From the NCBI GenBank assembly GCA_017409825.1, contig JAFQRZ010000001.1, positions 1 through 64,000 on the forward strand: 64,000 bases of DNA, in the 5' to 3' direction. Origin of the DNA: Agathobacter sp. (GTDB taxonomy: Bacteria > Bacillota > Clostridia > Lachnospirales > Lachnospiraceae). A model generated the notes under the pieces. The model was given only the letters and a program-made list of their open reading frames with translations, ran no database searches and was not told where the DNA came from. Numbering within the stretch: position 1 is the first letter of the stretch; the number at the start of each line of letters is the position of its first letter. Made by a program: the position numbers and the translations under genes. This document shows, piece by piece, positions 53,882 to 64,000 of the stretch.

Positions 53882-54970
53882 ATGAGTGATATGGGGAGCA
53901 AAGAATTAAGCTTTGTGGTATTTGCAGATTTGCACTATAAAAAGGGCATGTATGCAGTATGTGTGGACGATTTGAAAAAGATTATGAATCGTGCTTATGA
54001 AAATGAGGTGGATTTTGTAATCCATGCTGGGGATTTCAGCAATGATTATAAGGGGTCTCCAGAAATCGTAAAAGAATATATTGAAAATGAATACAATCTT
54101 TTAGTTTATGGAATCTATGGAAATCATGAACTGGAAAGTAAAGATAATACAATGGAAGTGGTTACGCCACTTCTTACAAATGATGTGAATGTCGTATGGG
54201 GTACTGAGGATGGTAGCCTGGGGGATGGTAGTATTGGCTATTACTATTTCGAAAAAAATGGATATCGTATCATCTGTACTGATACGAATTATTCCTATAA
54301 CGAAGCATTACAGACCTGGGAGCACAATAAGACCGCTAGCTGGGGAGCGCCGGCAGGGAATATAGCACCACATAGTTTGGGGCCGGAGCAGATGGAATGG
54401 CTTGAGTCAGTACTGATGGATGCAGCGGAACAGGGAATTTCCTGTATCGTTGTCAGTCATGCAGGTTTTACTCAGACTTGGCAGCCTGCACCAGAAACCG
54501 GAATTGCACATATGTGGAATCCATCACCAGATATGGACAGAGTGCGTGAGATTTTTCAAAAGGTCAATGCGATTACAGCAAGAACAGTCATTTTGTGTAT
54601 CAATGGACATTACCATACCAACCATATGGCGATGGAAGACGATATTCTGTTCTTTGATGTAAATACTGTGATCAATGGTTCGTGGATACCAAAAGAGGAG
54701 CAGCATTATACAGATGCACATACCTTTGTATTGGAAAAATACGATGCGAATGGTGATAGGACAGTAGCTGAGGAAGTACCGCTTAGCAAGCTGTGGCAGT
54801 CAGTGAATACACACTATTTTACAGAGCCACTGAGTGCGATTGTAAGTATTACAGTGGATGGAAGTATAGAAATCATGGGAAGCACGGCCGAGTGGCGTTA
54901 TGGAGTGGAACCCAAAAATGATTTGGATGGCGTGATGCCAAAAATTTCGGATGGATGGTTTACATTATGA
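53882..54970 (+). CDS. calcineurin-like metallophosphoesterase
   Basis: A 362-residue phosphoesterase without a signal peptide. The metal-site motifs run in order: DLH (Asp16, His18), GDFSN (Asp51, Asn54), GNHE (Asn81, His82), VVSHAGF and NGHYHTNH. It could remove phosphate from sugar phosphates or cleave phosphodiesters. It ends in an ATGA overlap with the next gene (ATG at 54967), a mark of coupling. The substrate is unknown. Confidence 0.88.
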   Translation: MSDMGSKELSFVVFADLHYKKGMYAVCVDDLKKIMNRAYENEVDFVIHAGDFSNDYKGSPEIVKEYIENEYNLLVYGIYGNHELESKDNTMEVVTPLLTNDVNVVWGTEDGSLGDGSIGYYYFEKNGYRIICTDTNYSYNEALQTWEHNKTASWGAPAGNIAPHSLGPEQMEWLESVLMDAAEQGISCIVVSHAGFTQTWQPAPETGIAHMWNPSPDMDRVREIFQKVNAITARTVILCINGHYHTNHMAMEDDILFFDVNTVINGSWIPKEEQHYTDAHTFVLEKYDANGDRTVAEEVPLSKLWQSVNTHYFTEPLSAIVSITVDGSIEIMGSTAEWRYGVEPKNDLDGVMPKISDGWFTL

Positions 54971-56178
54971 TAAAAGAATATGTGTTAAAGAACTATAAGA
55001 AAATGCTACGCGAACCAGAAGGACAGCTTTCACATCCATTTCTGGTTCCAGGGAGCGTATACGCCAATCAATTATGGGATTGGGATTCATGGCTTACCAA
55101 TGTGGCATTGCGCCAATTTGTAGAGGATGATATTCGTCCGTATGAACGAGGATGCGTACTTAACTTTTTGGAGCACATCGATGAAATGGGAAGAATTCCA
55201 TTACAGATTACTTCTAATTCGATCTTGCCAGGCGGTCTTCATAATCCAGAAAAGAAATTGAATATGCACAAACCATGTCTTGCACAGCATGCGGCTTTTC
55301 TCATTAAGCAGGACGAAGGAGATGCGGAATGGATCAGACCTTATTTCGGGGATTTGTTAAGGTTTATGGATTGTTATAGAGCAAATTTTAGACATGAGAA
55401 TGGACTGTATTTCTGGCATGATGACGCGGCAATTGGTGTAGATAATGACCCTTCTACCTTTTACCGTCCAGCAGACAGCTCAGGGTCCATTTATCTTAAT
55501 TGCATGATGTATATGGAGCTGGAAGCAGTTTGCTATATTGGTAAGCGCTTGGATGTAGATGTTTCGGATTATAAAGCGGAACAAGAGAACTTAAAGAAGA
55601 GTGTTCAAGAGCATTGCTATGATGAAAAGGATGGAATGTATTACAGCGTAGATTTGAATTTACTTCCGATTACGGATAAATGGCATCAGGGAGCACCAAG
55701 ACATTGGGACTGCCTGATACAGAGAATTGGTTGTTGGTCTGGCTTCTTAGCGTTGTGGAGTGGGATTGCAACACAGGAACAGGCGGAGAGAATGGTTAAA
55801 GAAAATCTCTTGGATGAAAAAGCATTTTGGGCTCCATTCGGCGTTCGAACCTTATCCAAATATGAGAAGATGTATGTGGTAAAGCCATCTGGAAATCCAT
55901 CCTGCTGGCTGGGACCAATCTGGGGAGTCTCTAATTATATGGTATTTCGAGGCTTAATTCGATATGGTTTTTTTGATGAGGCGAAGGAACTGGCAGAAAA
56001 GACGGTTTTCTTGTTGGAGCAGGATTTACAGCAGACCGGAGAGCTACATGAGTATTATGATCCGGAAAGTGGAAAGCCGATGATTAACCCAGGATTCCAA
56101 AACTGGAATTTGTTAAGTTTAAATATGCTTGCATGGTTAAATAATGAGAAGGTTGTGGAGGAATTTTCATATGAGTAA
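54967..56178 (+). CDS. GH63/GH37-like (alpha/alpha)6-barrel glycosidase
   Basis: A 403-residue cytoplasmic protein. It has the pattern YANQLWDWDSWLTNVALRQF near the N-terminus and ELHEYYDPESGKP near the C-terminus, typical of GH63/GH37 and related trehalase- or mannosylglycerate-hydrolase-like enzymes. The putative acids lie in WDWDSW and HEYYDPESG. A segment GPIWGVSNYMVFRGL also fits. The ATG at 54967 overlaps the previous stop; an in-frame ATG at 54955 is possible. Substrates in the family are alpha-linked disaccharides and glycosides, so the exact reaction is open. Its end overlaps the next gene by 8 bases. Confidence 0.8.
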   Translation: MIKEYVLKNYKKMLREPEGQLSHPFLVPGSVYANQLWDWDSWLTNVALRQFVEDDIRPYERGCVLNFLEHIDEMGRIPLQITSNSILPGGLHNPEKKLNMHKPCLAQHAAFLIKQDEGDAEWIRPYFGDLLRFMDCYRANFRHENGLYFWHDDAAIGVDNDPSTFYRPADSSGSIYLNCMMYMELEAVCYIGKRLDVDVSDYKAEQENLKKSVQEHCYDEKDGMYYSVDLNLLPITDKWHQGAPRHWDCLIQRIGCWSGFLALWSGIATQEQAERMVKENLLDEKAFWAPFGVRTLSKYEKMYVVKPSGNPSCWLGPIWGVSNYMVFRGLIRYGFFDEAKELAEKTVFLLEQDLQQTGELHEYYDPESGKPMINPGFQNWNLLSLNMLAWLNNEKVVEEFSYE

Positions 56179-58873
56179 AGAGTTTAATGAAGTCTGTCGT
56201 AAGGCGGGAAGTGAAGGTATCGTACTATTAAAAAACGACAATCAGGTGCTACCTTTGGCAAAGGGAACCAAGGTTTCTGTATTTGGCAGAATTCAGTCTA
56301 ACTATATCAAAAGCGGAACAGGCTCTGGAGGCCTGGTAAATGTAAGTTATGTAGTAAATATTCCAGAGGGATTGCGTGCAGCAGGACTAGAATTAAATGA
56401 AGAATTAGTAAATATCTATCGTGATTGGGAAAAGGAGCATCCATTTGATGTCGGTGGTGGCTGGGCAAAAGAGCCATGGGCACAGGTAGAAATGCAACTG
56501 ACAGATGATGTAGTTTCTATGGCGGCAAGGAATTCTGATGCAGCGATTGTGATTATTGGAAGAACCGCAGGTGAAGAAAAGGATAATTCCAATGTGGCAG
56601 AGAGCTATCTTCTGTCAGAAACAGAACGAGATATGCTATATAAGGTGACGAATCGCTTTGAAAAAGTGATCGTGATTTTAAATGTAGGAAATATTATCGA
56701 TATGAAATGGGTGGAAGAATATAATCCTTCAGCCGTTTTATATGTATGGCAGGGAGGTCAGGAAGGTGGTAATTCTGTAGCTGATGTTATCATAGGAAAT
56801 GTAACACCTTCTGGAAAACTGACAGATACCATAGCTTATGATGTAGCAGATTATCCATCCCATCCATACTTTGGGAACAAAGATAAAAACTTTTATAGTG
56901 AAGACATCTATGTGGGATATCGATATTTTTGTACCTTTGCAAGGGATAAGGTGTTGTATCCTTTTGGATATGGTTTATCTTATACAACATTTGGCTATAG
57001 TGATTGTAAAGTCGAACGGGTGGGTGACAAAGTAACTACATCTCTTACTGTGACAAATACAGGCATATTTGCTGGAAAAGATGTAGTACAGGTCTACTTA
57101 CAAGCACCACAAGGTAAGCTCGGAAAACCTGAGCGTGTGTTAGCTACATATGCAAAGACCAGTCTTTTAGCTCCAGGAGAAAGTAAAAAGATAGACATGC
57201 AGTTTGATATGACTGCATTGGCATCTTTTGATGATTTAAATGAGACAGGTCATGAAAGTTGTTTTGTGTTAGAGCAGGGTGAATATGGTGTATGTATTAG
57301 TACAGATTGTATGAACGATGTGTATCGCGATACCTTTGTATTAGAGGAAGATATTGTAGTACAACAGTGTATCAAGGCAATGTGGCCTGTGGAAGATTTC
57401 GAAAAAATAAAACCGATTAAAGGTGGTGAAAATTATGAGATATCTTTCCGAAAAGTCGTTGGAGAACAAAATGATCTAAGAGCAAAGATAGATGCCAATG
57501 CACCAGTAGAAATCCCATATACTGGTGATAAGGGTATCAAGTTGATAGATGTAAAAGATGGGAAAGCGACGATGGAGGAATTCATTGCACAGTTTTCCGA
57601 TGAAGATTTGGCAGTTATCGCTTTTGGTGAAGGAATGAATAGTCCAAAGGTAACTGGTGGTACAGGCTGTGCCTTTGGTGGCCTATCTGAGAGTTTGTTA
57701 GAAAAGGGCGTACCTATTGCATGTGGTACTGACGGTCCATCCGGACTTCGTATGGACTGTGGTGCAAAGGGTACCTCCATGCCAAATGGTACAATGCTGG
57801 CATGTACATGGAATGAGGAATTGCTAGAAGAGCTGTTTACCTGTGAAGGTAAAGAAATGAATGAAAACAATATAGATGTTCTTTTAGGACCTGGTATGAA
57901 TATTCACCGACATCCATTGTGTGGCAGAAACTTTGAATATTTATCCGAAGATCCATTGATTTCAGGAAGACTGGCTTATGCTATGTGTAAGGGTATGGCA
58001 AACGCAGGTGCAAGTGGAACAATTAAGCATTTATGTGCAAATAATCAGGAAACCAATCGCCATAATTTGAACTCTGTAGTTTCAGAAAGAGCCTTACGAG
58101 AAATCTATCTAAAGCCATTTGAAATTGTGGTGCGTTTAGGAGATGCCTGCAAGGCTGTTATGACTTCATATAATCCAGTTAATGGAACTTGGACAGCAGG
58201 ACATTATGATTTGACTACGACCATTCTTCGTGAGGAATGGGGATATACAGGTTTTGTTATGTCCGACTGGTGGTGTAGAACCAAGCGGGAAGAGTTTGAT
58301 CGTTATCATGGCAAATTAAATCAGGGAGAGCGAGACTATATTCCTTGTGTAGAGGCGCAGAATGATATTTATATGTGTTGCAAAAATAGTGCAGATTTCA
58401 AGAATTTGAATGTGTACAGTTCTCTTGTATCTGGAAAAGTGGCACGTGGTTTTGCTCAGCGTAATGCAATGAATGTATGTAGATTCCTTATGCACTCCAC
58501 AGCAATGGAACGTTATCTTGCCATGAGTGAGGAAGCTATTAAGGCTATGCTAGGTACATTTGAAAAAGGAGATTTGCTATTTGAAAGTAAAGAGATTTCC
58601 TTAGAACAGGAAGTGGTATATAGTTGCGAAAAAGATGGAACTTACATTTTGGGAGCGGATATTATTTCCACCGGATCACAGCTTTCACAGAATACGGCTA
58701 TATTTTATGCAAATGGAGATTATATTACTTCCTTTACGGTAGCTGGTGCTAATGGACGTGTGACGGAAAATATAAAACGTATTACACTTGCAGCAGGTGA
58801 AAATTATATTACCGTGAAATATCCACAGGAAGCATTATCTATTGCAAAGGTGAGCATATTTGAAGAAAAATAA
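56171..58873 (+). CDS. GH3 beta-glucosidase with permuted domains
   Basis: A 900-residue family 3 glycosidase in which the order of domains is reversed. The normally C-terminal sandwich comes first (SEGIVLLKNDNQVLPL, about 17-32), then a fibronectin-like domain (about 260-370), then the normally N-terminal catalytic barrel from about residue 455 (GPGMNIHRHPLCGRNFEYLSEDP). The nucleophile is Asp699 in GFVMSDWW. Permuted GH3 enzymes are known from rumen Clostridia such as Butyrivibrio and Ruminococcus. There is no signal peptide. GTGGAGGAA precedes the ATG at 56171; the frame opens at 56144. Confidence 0.9.
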   Translation: MSKEFNEVCRKAGSEGIVLLKNDNQVLPLAKGTKVSVFGRIQSNYIKSGTGSGGLVNVSYVVNIPEGLRAAGLELNEELVNIYRDWEKEHPFDVGGGWAKEPWAQVEMQLTDDVVSMAARNSDAAIVIIGRTAGEEKDNSNVAESYLLSETERDMLYKVTNRFEKVIVILNVGNIIDMKWVEEYNPSAVLYVWQGGQEGGNSVADVIIGNVTPSGKLTDTIAYDVADYPSHPYFGNKDKNFYSEDIYVGYRYFCTFARDKVLYPFGYGLSYTTFGYSDCKVERVGDKVTTSLTVTNTGIFAGKDVVQVYLQAPQGKLGKPERVLATYAKTSLLAPGESKKIDMQFDMTALASFDDLNETGHESCFVLEQGEYGVCISTDCMNDVYRDTFVLEEDIVVQQCIKAMWPVEDFEKIKPIKGGENYEISFRKVVGEQNDLRAKIDANAPVEIPYTGDKGIKLIDVKDGKATMEEFIAQFSDEDLAVIAFGEGMNSPKVTGGTGCAFGGLSESLLEKGVPIACGTDGPSGLRMDCGAKGTSMPNGTMLACTWNEELLEELFTCEGKEMNENNIDVLLGPGMNIHRHPLCGRNFEYLSEDPLISGRLAYAMCKGMANAGASGTIKHLCANNQETNRHNLNSVVSERALREIYLKPFEIVVRLGDACKAVMTSYNPVNGTWTAGHYDLTTTILREEWGYTGFVMSDWWCRTKREEFDRYHGKLNQGERDYIPCVEAQNDIYMCCKNSADFKNLNVYSSLVSGKVARGFAQRNAMNVCRFLMHSTAMERYLAMSEEAIKAMLGTFEKGDLLFESKEISLEQEVVYSCEKDGTYILGADIISTGSQLSQNTAIFYANGDYITSFTVAGANGRVTENIKRITLAAGENYITVKYPQEALSIAKVSIFEEK

Positions 58874-58896
58874 ATGTTTTGAGAGGAAAAGTCACG

Positions 58897-61059
58897 ATGA
58901 AAGATTTCAGAAAACTATTATCTCAGATGACCATAGAAGAGAAAATCGGTCAGCTAACACAATATAATGCCAACCTATTCATCCAGTCAGATGCAGACAT
59001 TACAGGGCCAATGGCAGATTTGGGTCTTACAAAGAATGACTTGAAAAATGTGGGCAGTGTCTTAAATTTTAAAAATGCGAAAGAGGTTTATGAAATTCAA
59101 AAGAAGCATTTGGAGAAGGCCCCACATCAGATTCCAATGGTATTTATGATGGACGTTATTCATGGATATCGAACCATTTTTCCAATTCCTCTTGCACTGG
59201 GGTGCTCTTTTGATATGGATTTGGTAGAGGAATTAAGTCGTATGGCAGCGAAGGAGGCTGCTGCTGGTGGTATTCAAGTTACTTTTACTCCGATGGTGGA
59301 TTATGTGCGTGATGCAAGATGGGGACGTGTAATGGAAACTTGTGGAGAGGATGTCTTATTAAATAGTAGAATGGGTGCTGCTCAAGTTAAAGCCTTTCAA
59401 AATGGAGATATTAAACAGCCAGACAGTGTGGCTACCTGCGTAAAGCATTTTGCGGCTTATGGTGGAGCAGAGGCTGGTAGAGACTATAATACTGTAGAAA
59501 TTTCCGAGCATGCCTTAAGAGAATATTATTTGCCAGCTTATAAAGCATGTATTGATGCTGGTGTCGATATGCTGATGCCATCCTTTAATACTCTAAATGG
59601 AGTTCCTTCTATAGCAAATGAGTGGTTGATGCAGGATGTGTTAAGAAAAGAATGGGGATTTGATGGTGTTGTAATCAGTGATTACAATGCAGTCGGAGAA
59701 CTTTTGCAGCATGGTGTTGCAGAGAATTTAAAGGATGCAGCGAAGCTGGCGTTTAAAAATGGATGTCATATCGAGATGTGCTCCAGTGGATATATTCAAC
59801 ATTTGAAAGAATTGATAGAAGAAAGCATTTTTACTCAAGCACAGCTCGATGAGGCGGTGCTTAAGGTGTTGCAATTTAAGGATAAATTAGGTCTTTTTGA
59901 AGATCCATATCATGGAATGATTCCAGAAAATGAGGAAGCTACATGCTTAACGGTAGAACATCGTGCATTAGCACGCAAGGGTGCAGCAGAATGTGCGGTA
60001 TTGTTAAAGAATGATGGTATATTACCATTGTCGAAAGAAGTAAAGAAAGTAGCTTTGATTGGTCCGTTGGCAGATGAGCATGAAATTATAGGATTTTGGG
60101 CTTGCCGTGGAAGAAACGAAGAAAGTATTACAGTTGCAGAGGGGATCTGTAAGATGATTCCAGATGCAGAGATTATGGTGGTAAAAGGCTGTGGCAATCG
60201 CTTTGATGATTGTGATACATCTGGCTTCGCAGAGGCTGTGGAGGCAGCAAAACAAGCAGATGTAGTAATTCTTTGTCTTGGTGAACCACAGAAATATGCA
60301 GGAGAGGGCAATAGTCGTACGGATATTTGTTTGCCAGGAGTACAGACAGAGCTGGCTTTAGCAGTTGCAAAAGCCAATGAGAACACAGTGGCGGTTACTT
60401 TTAGTGGAAGACCATTAGCAATTCCAAAATTAGACGCAGCAATCCCTGCTATTTTACATATGTGGATGCCGGGAACTGAAGGCGGAAATGCGGTAGCAGA
60501 TTTGCTTTTCGGAGATGTAAATCCAAGTGGTAAGTTATCTATGAGTTTTCCAAAGGCAGTAGGACAGTGTCCAATTTATTACAATCATATGAATACAGGC
60601 AGACCAAAGAGTCCAGCAAAAGAAAGCCGGCATGTAGGATACTGCTCTAATTATATTGATTGTGGAAACCTTCCATTGTATTCCTTTGGACATGGCCTTT
60701 CCTATAGTGAATTTGTTTATGAAGACCTTTGCTTATCCTCAGATGAGTTTCAGGCAGGGGAAAAGATAACAGTAAGTATTTCCGTTCGCAATAATAGCGA
60801 TAGAGATGGTAAAGAAACGGTTATGTTATATATGCGTGATATGGTGGCTTCTAATGCGCGTCCAGTGCAACAGTTGATTGATTTCAAAAAGATAGAAATA
60901 AAAGCAGGCGAAATCCAAATAGTGACTTTTGAGGTGGATGAGACTATGCTTCGTTTTTGGAATAACCGCAATGAATGGGTATCAGAATCAGGTCTTTTCC
61001 AAATTTCAACCGGATATGCCGATCATTTGATTTTGACGAAAAACCTTTATTTAAAGTAG
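58897..61059 (+). CDS. bglX: GH3 beta-glucosidase, standard layout
   Basis: A 720-residue GH3 enzyme with the usual order. The barrel comes first (LLSQMTIEEKIGQLTQY..., VKHFAAYGGAEAGRDYN), with nucleophile Asp262 in GVVISDYNA. The alpha/beta sandwich follows (ECAVLLKNDGILPL), then the C-terminal fibronectin-like domain. There is no signal peptide, unlike periplasmic BglX of Gram-negative bacteria, so the symbol reflects similarity only. GAGAGGAAAAG precedes the ATG at 58897. The enzyme probably splits beta-glucosides or related oligosaccharides after import. Confidence 0.9.
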   Translation: MKDFRKLLSQMTIEEKIGQLTQYNANLFIQSDADITGPMADLGLTKNDLKNVGSVLNFKNAKEVYEIQKKHLEKAPHQIPMVFMMDVIHGYRTIFPIPLALGCSFDMDLVEELSRMAAKEAAAGGIQVTFTPMVDYVRDARWGRVMETCGEDVLLNSRMGAAQVKAFQNGDIKQPDSVATCVKHFAAYGGAEAGRDYNTVEISEHALREYYLPAYKACIDAGVDMLMPSFNTLNGVPSIANEWLMQDVLRKEWGFDGVVISDYNAVGELLQHGVAENLKDAAKLAFKNGCHIEMCSSGYIQHLKELIEESIFTQAQLDEAVLKVLQFKDKLGLFEDPYHGMIPENEEATCLTVEHRALARKGAAECAVLLKNDGILPLSKEVKKVALIGPLADEHEIIGFWACRGRNEESITVAEGICKMIPDAEIMVVKGCGNRFDDCDTSGFAEAVEAAKQADVVILCLGEPQKYAGEGNSRTDICLPGVQTELALAVAKANENTVAVTFSGRPLAIPKLDAAIPAILHMWMPGTEGGNAVADLLFGDVNPSGKLSMSFPKAVGQCPIYYNHMNTGRPKSPAKESRHVGYCSNYIDCGNLPLYSFGHGLSYSEFVYEDLCLSSDEFQAGEKITVSISVRNNSDRDGKETVMLYMRDMVASNARPVQQLIDFKKIEIKAGEIQIVTFEVDETMLRFWNNRNEWVSESGLFQISTGYADHLILTKNLYLK

Positions 61060-63960
<2,901 letters not shown>

Positions 63961-63989
63961 GAATTTATTAAAATAAGGGGAGGTTGATT

Positions 63990-64000
63990 ATGGAAATAAA
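63990..64000 (+). CDS. start of a further gene, cut by the window end
   Basis: ATG at 63990 follows AAGGGGAGG at 63975-63983 at good distance, 29 bases after the GH2 stop. Only three and a half codons (MEI...) are visible, so its identity is unknown. It probably continues the operon. Confidence 0.5.

Overview
The window looks like a chromosomal segment of an anaerobic gut or rumen Firmicute, most likely a member of the Lachnospiraceae (Clostridia). Pointers are the low-to-middling GC, strong AGGAGG ribosome sites, a pyruvate phosphate dikinase, single-chain glycyl-tRNA synthetase, the era-yqzL-recO order, a beta-glucosidase of the permuted GH3 type known from rumen Clostridia, and a Gram-positive polysaccharide-utilisation locus led by an AraC-family regulator. 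The family assignment is inference; no rRNA gene is present.

Layout. Bases 1-575 are non-coding and hold a long imperfect hairpin (23-154), a second hairpin and a promoter. Bases 576-7542 carry amino-acid synthesis: leuB-ilvD-ilvB (branched-chain) and serC-serA (serine), each ended by a hairpin terminator. Bases 7599-19595 are housekeeping and small genes: mscS, a cold-shock protein, a four-helix membrane protein, a YjjG-like HAD phosphatase, a site-2-protease-like membrane protein, a GNAT acetyltransferase, a membrane protein, a PreP-like M16 peptidase, era, a YqzL-like small protein, recO, an anchored protein and glyQS. Between glyQS and ppdK sit two ~150-nt hairpins whose ~91-nt cores are homologous and inverted relative to each other. 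After ppdK comes a decaying three-gene cassette (SPFH C-terminus, zinc-ribbon protein, TPM-domain protein), each member with a different lesion.

Bases 25210-64000 form a carbohydrate island. An esterase and a polysaccharide deacetylase are divergent from each other. An AraC-type regulator follows, then a co-oriented gene run of about 36 kb: a lipoprotein sugar-binding protein; a secreted GH30 lipoprotein; a 3380-residue surface protein made of about 19 beta-sandwich modules with no enzyme domain; GH43; a solute-binding protein fused behind carbohydrate-binding-like modules; two permeases; an NHL-propeller/TPR/Yip1 membrane protein; a DUF5696-type lipoprotein; two more permeases; a GDPD phosphodiesterase; a metallophosphatase; a GH63/GH37-like glycosidase; two GH3 enzymes; a GH2 enzyme; and the start of one more gene.

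Inferred working model: the giant protein and lipoproteins hold a glycan at the cell surface, GH30 cuts it outside, two importers that lack their own ATPase bring in oligosaccharides, and the leaderless GH43, GH3, GH2 and GH63-like enzymes finish digestion in the cytoplasm. The GDPD and phosphatase hint at a phosphodiester-bearing or lipid-linked substrate. The regulator may act through an 18-bp sequence present both upstream of its own gene and upstream of the binding-protein gene. The strongest candidate for something undescribed is the giant module array together with the module-bearing binding protein.
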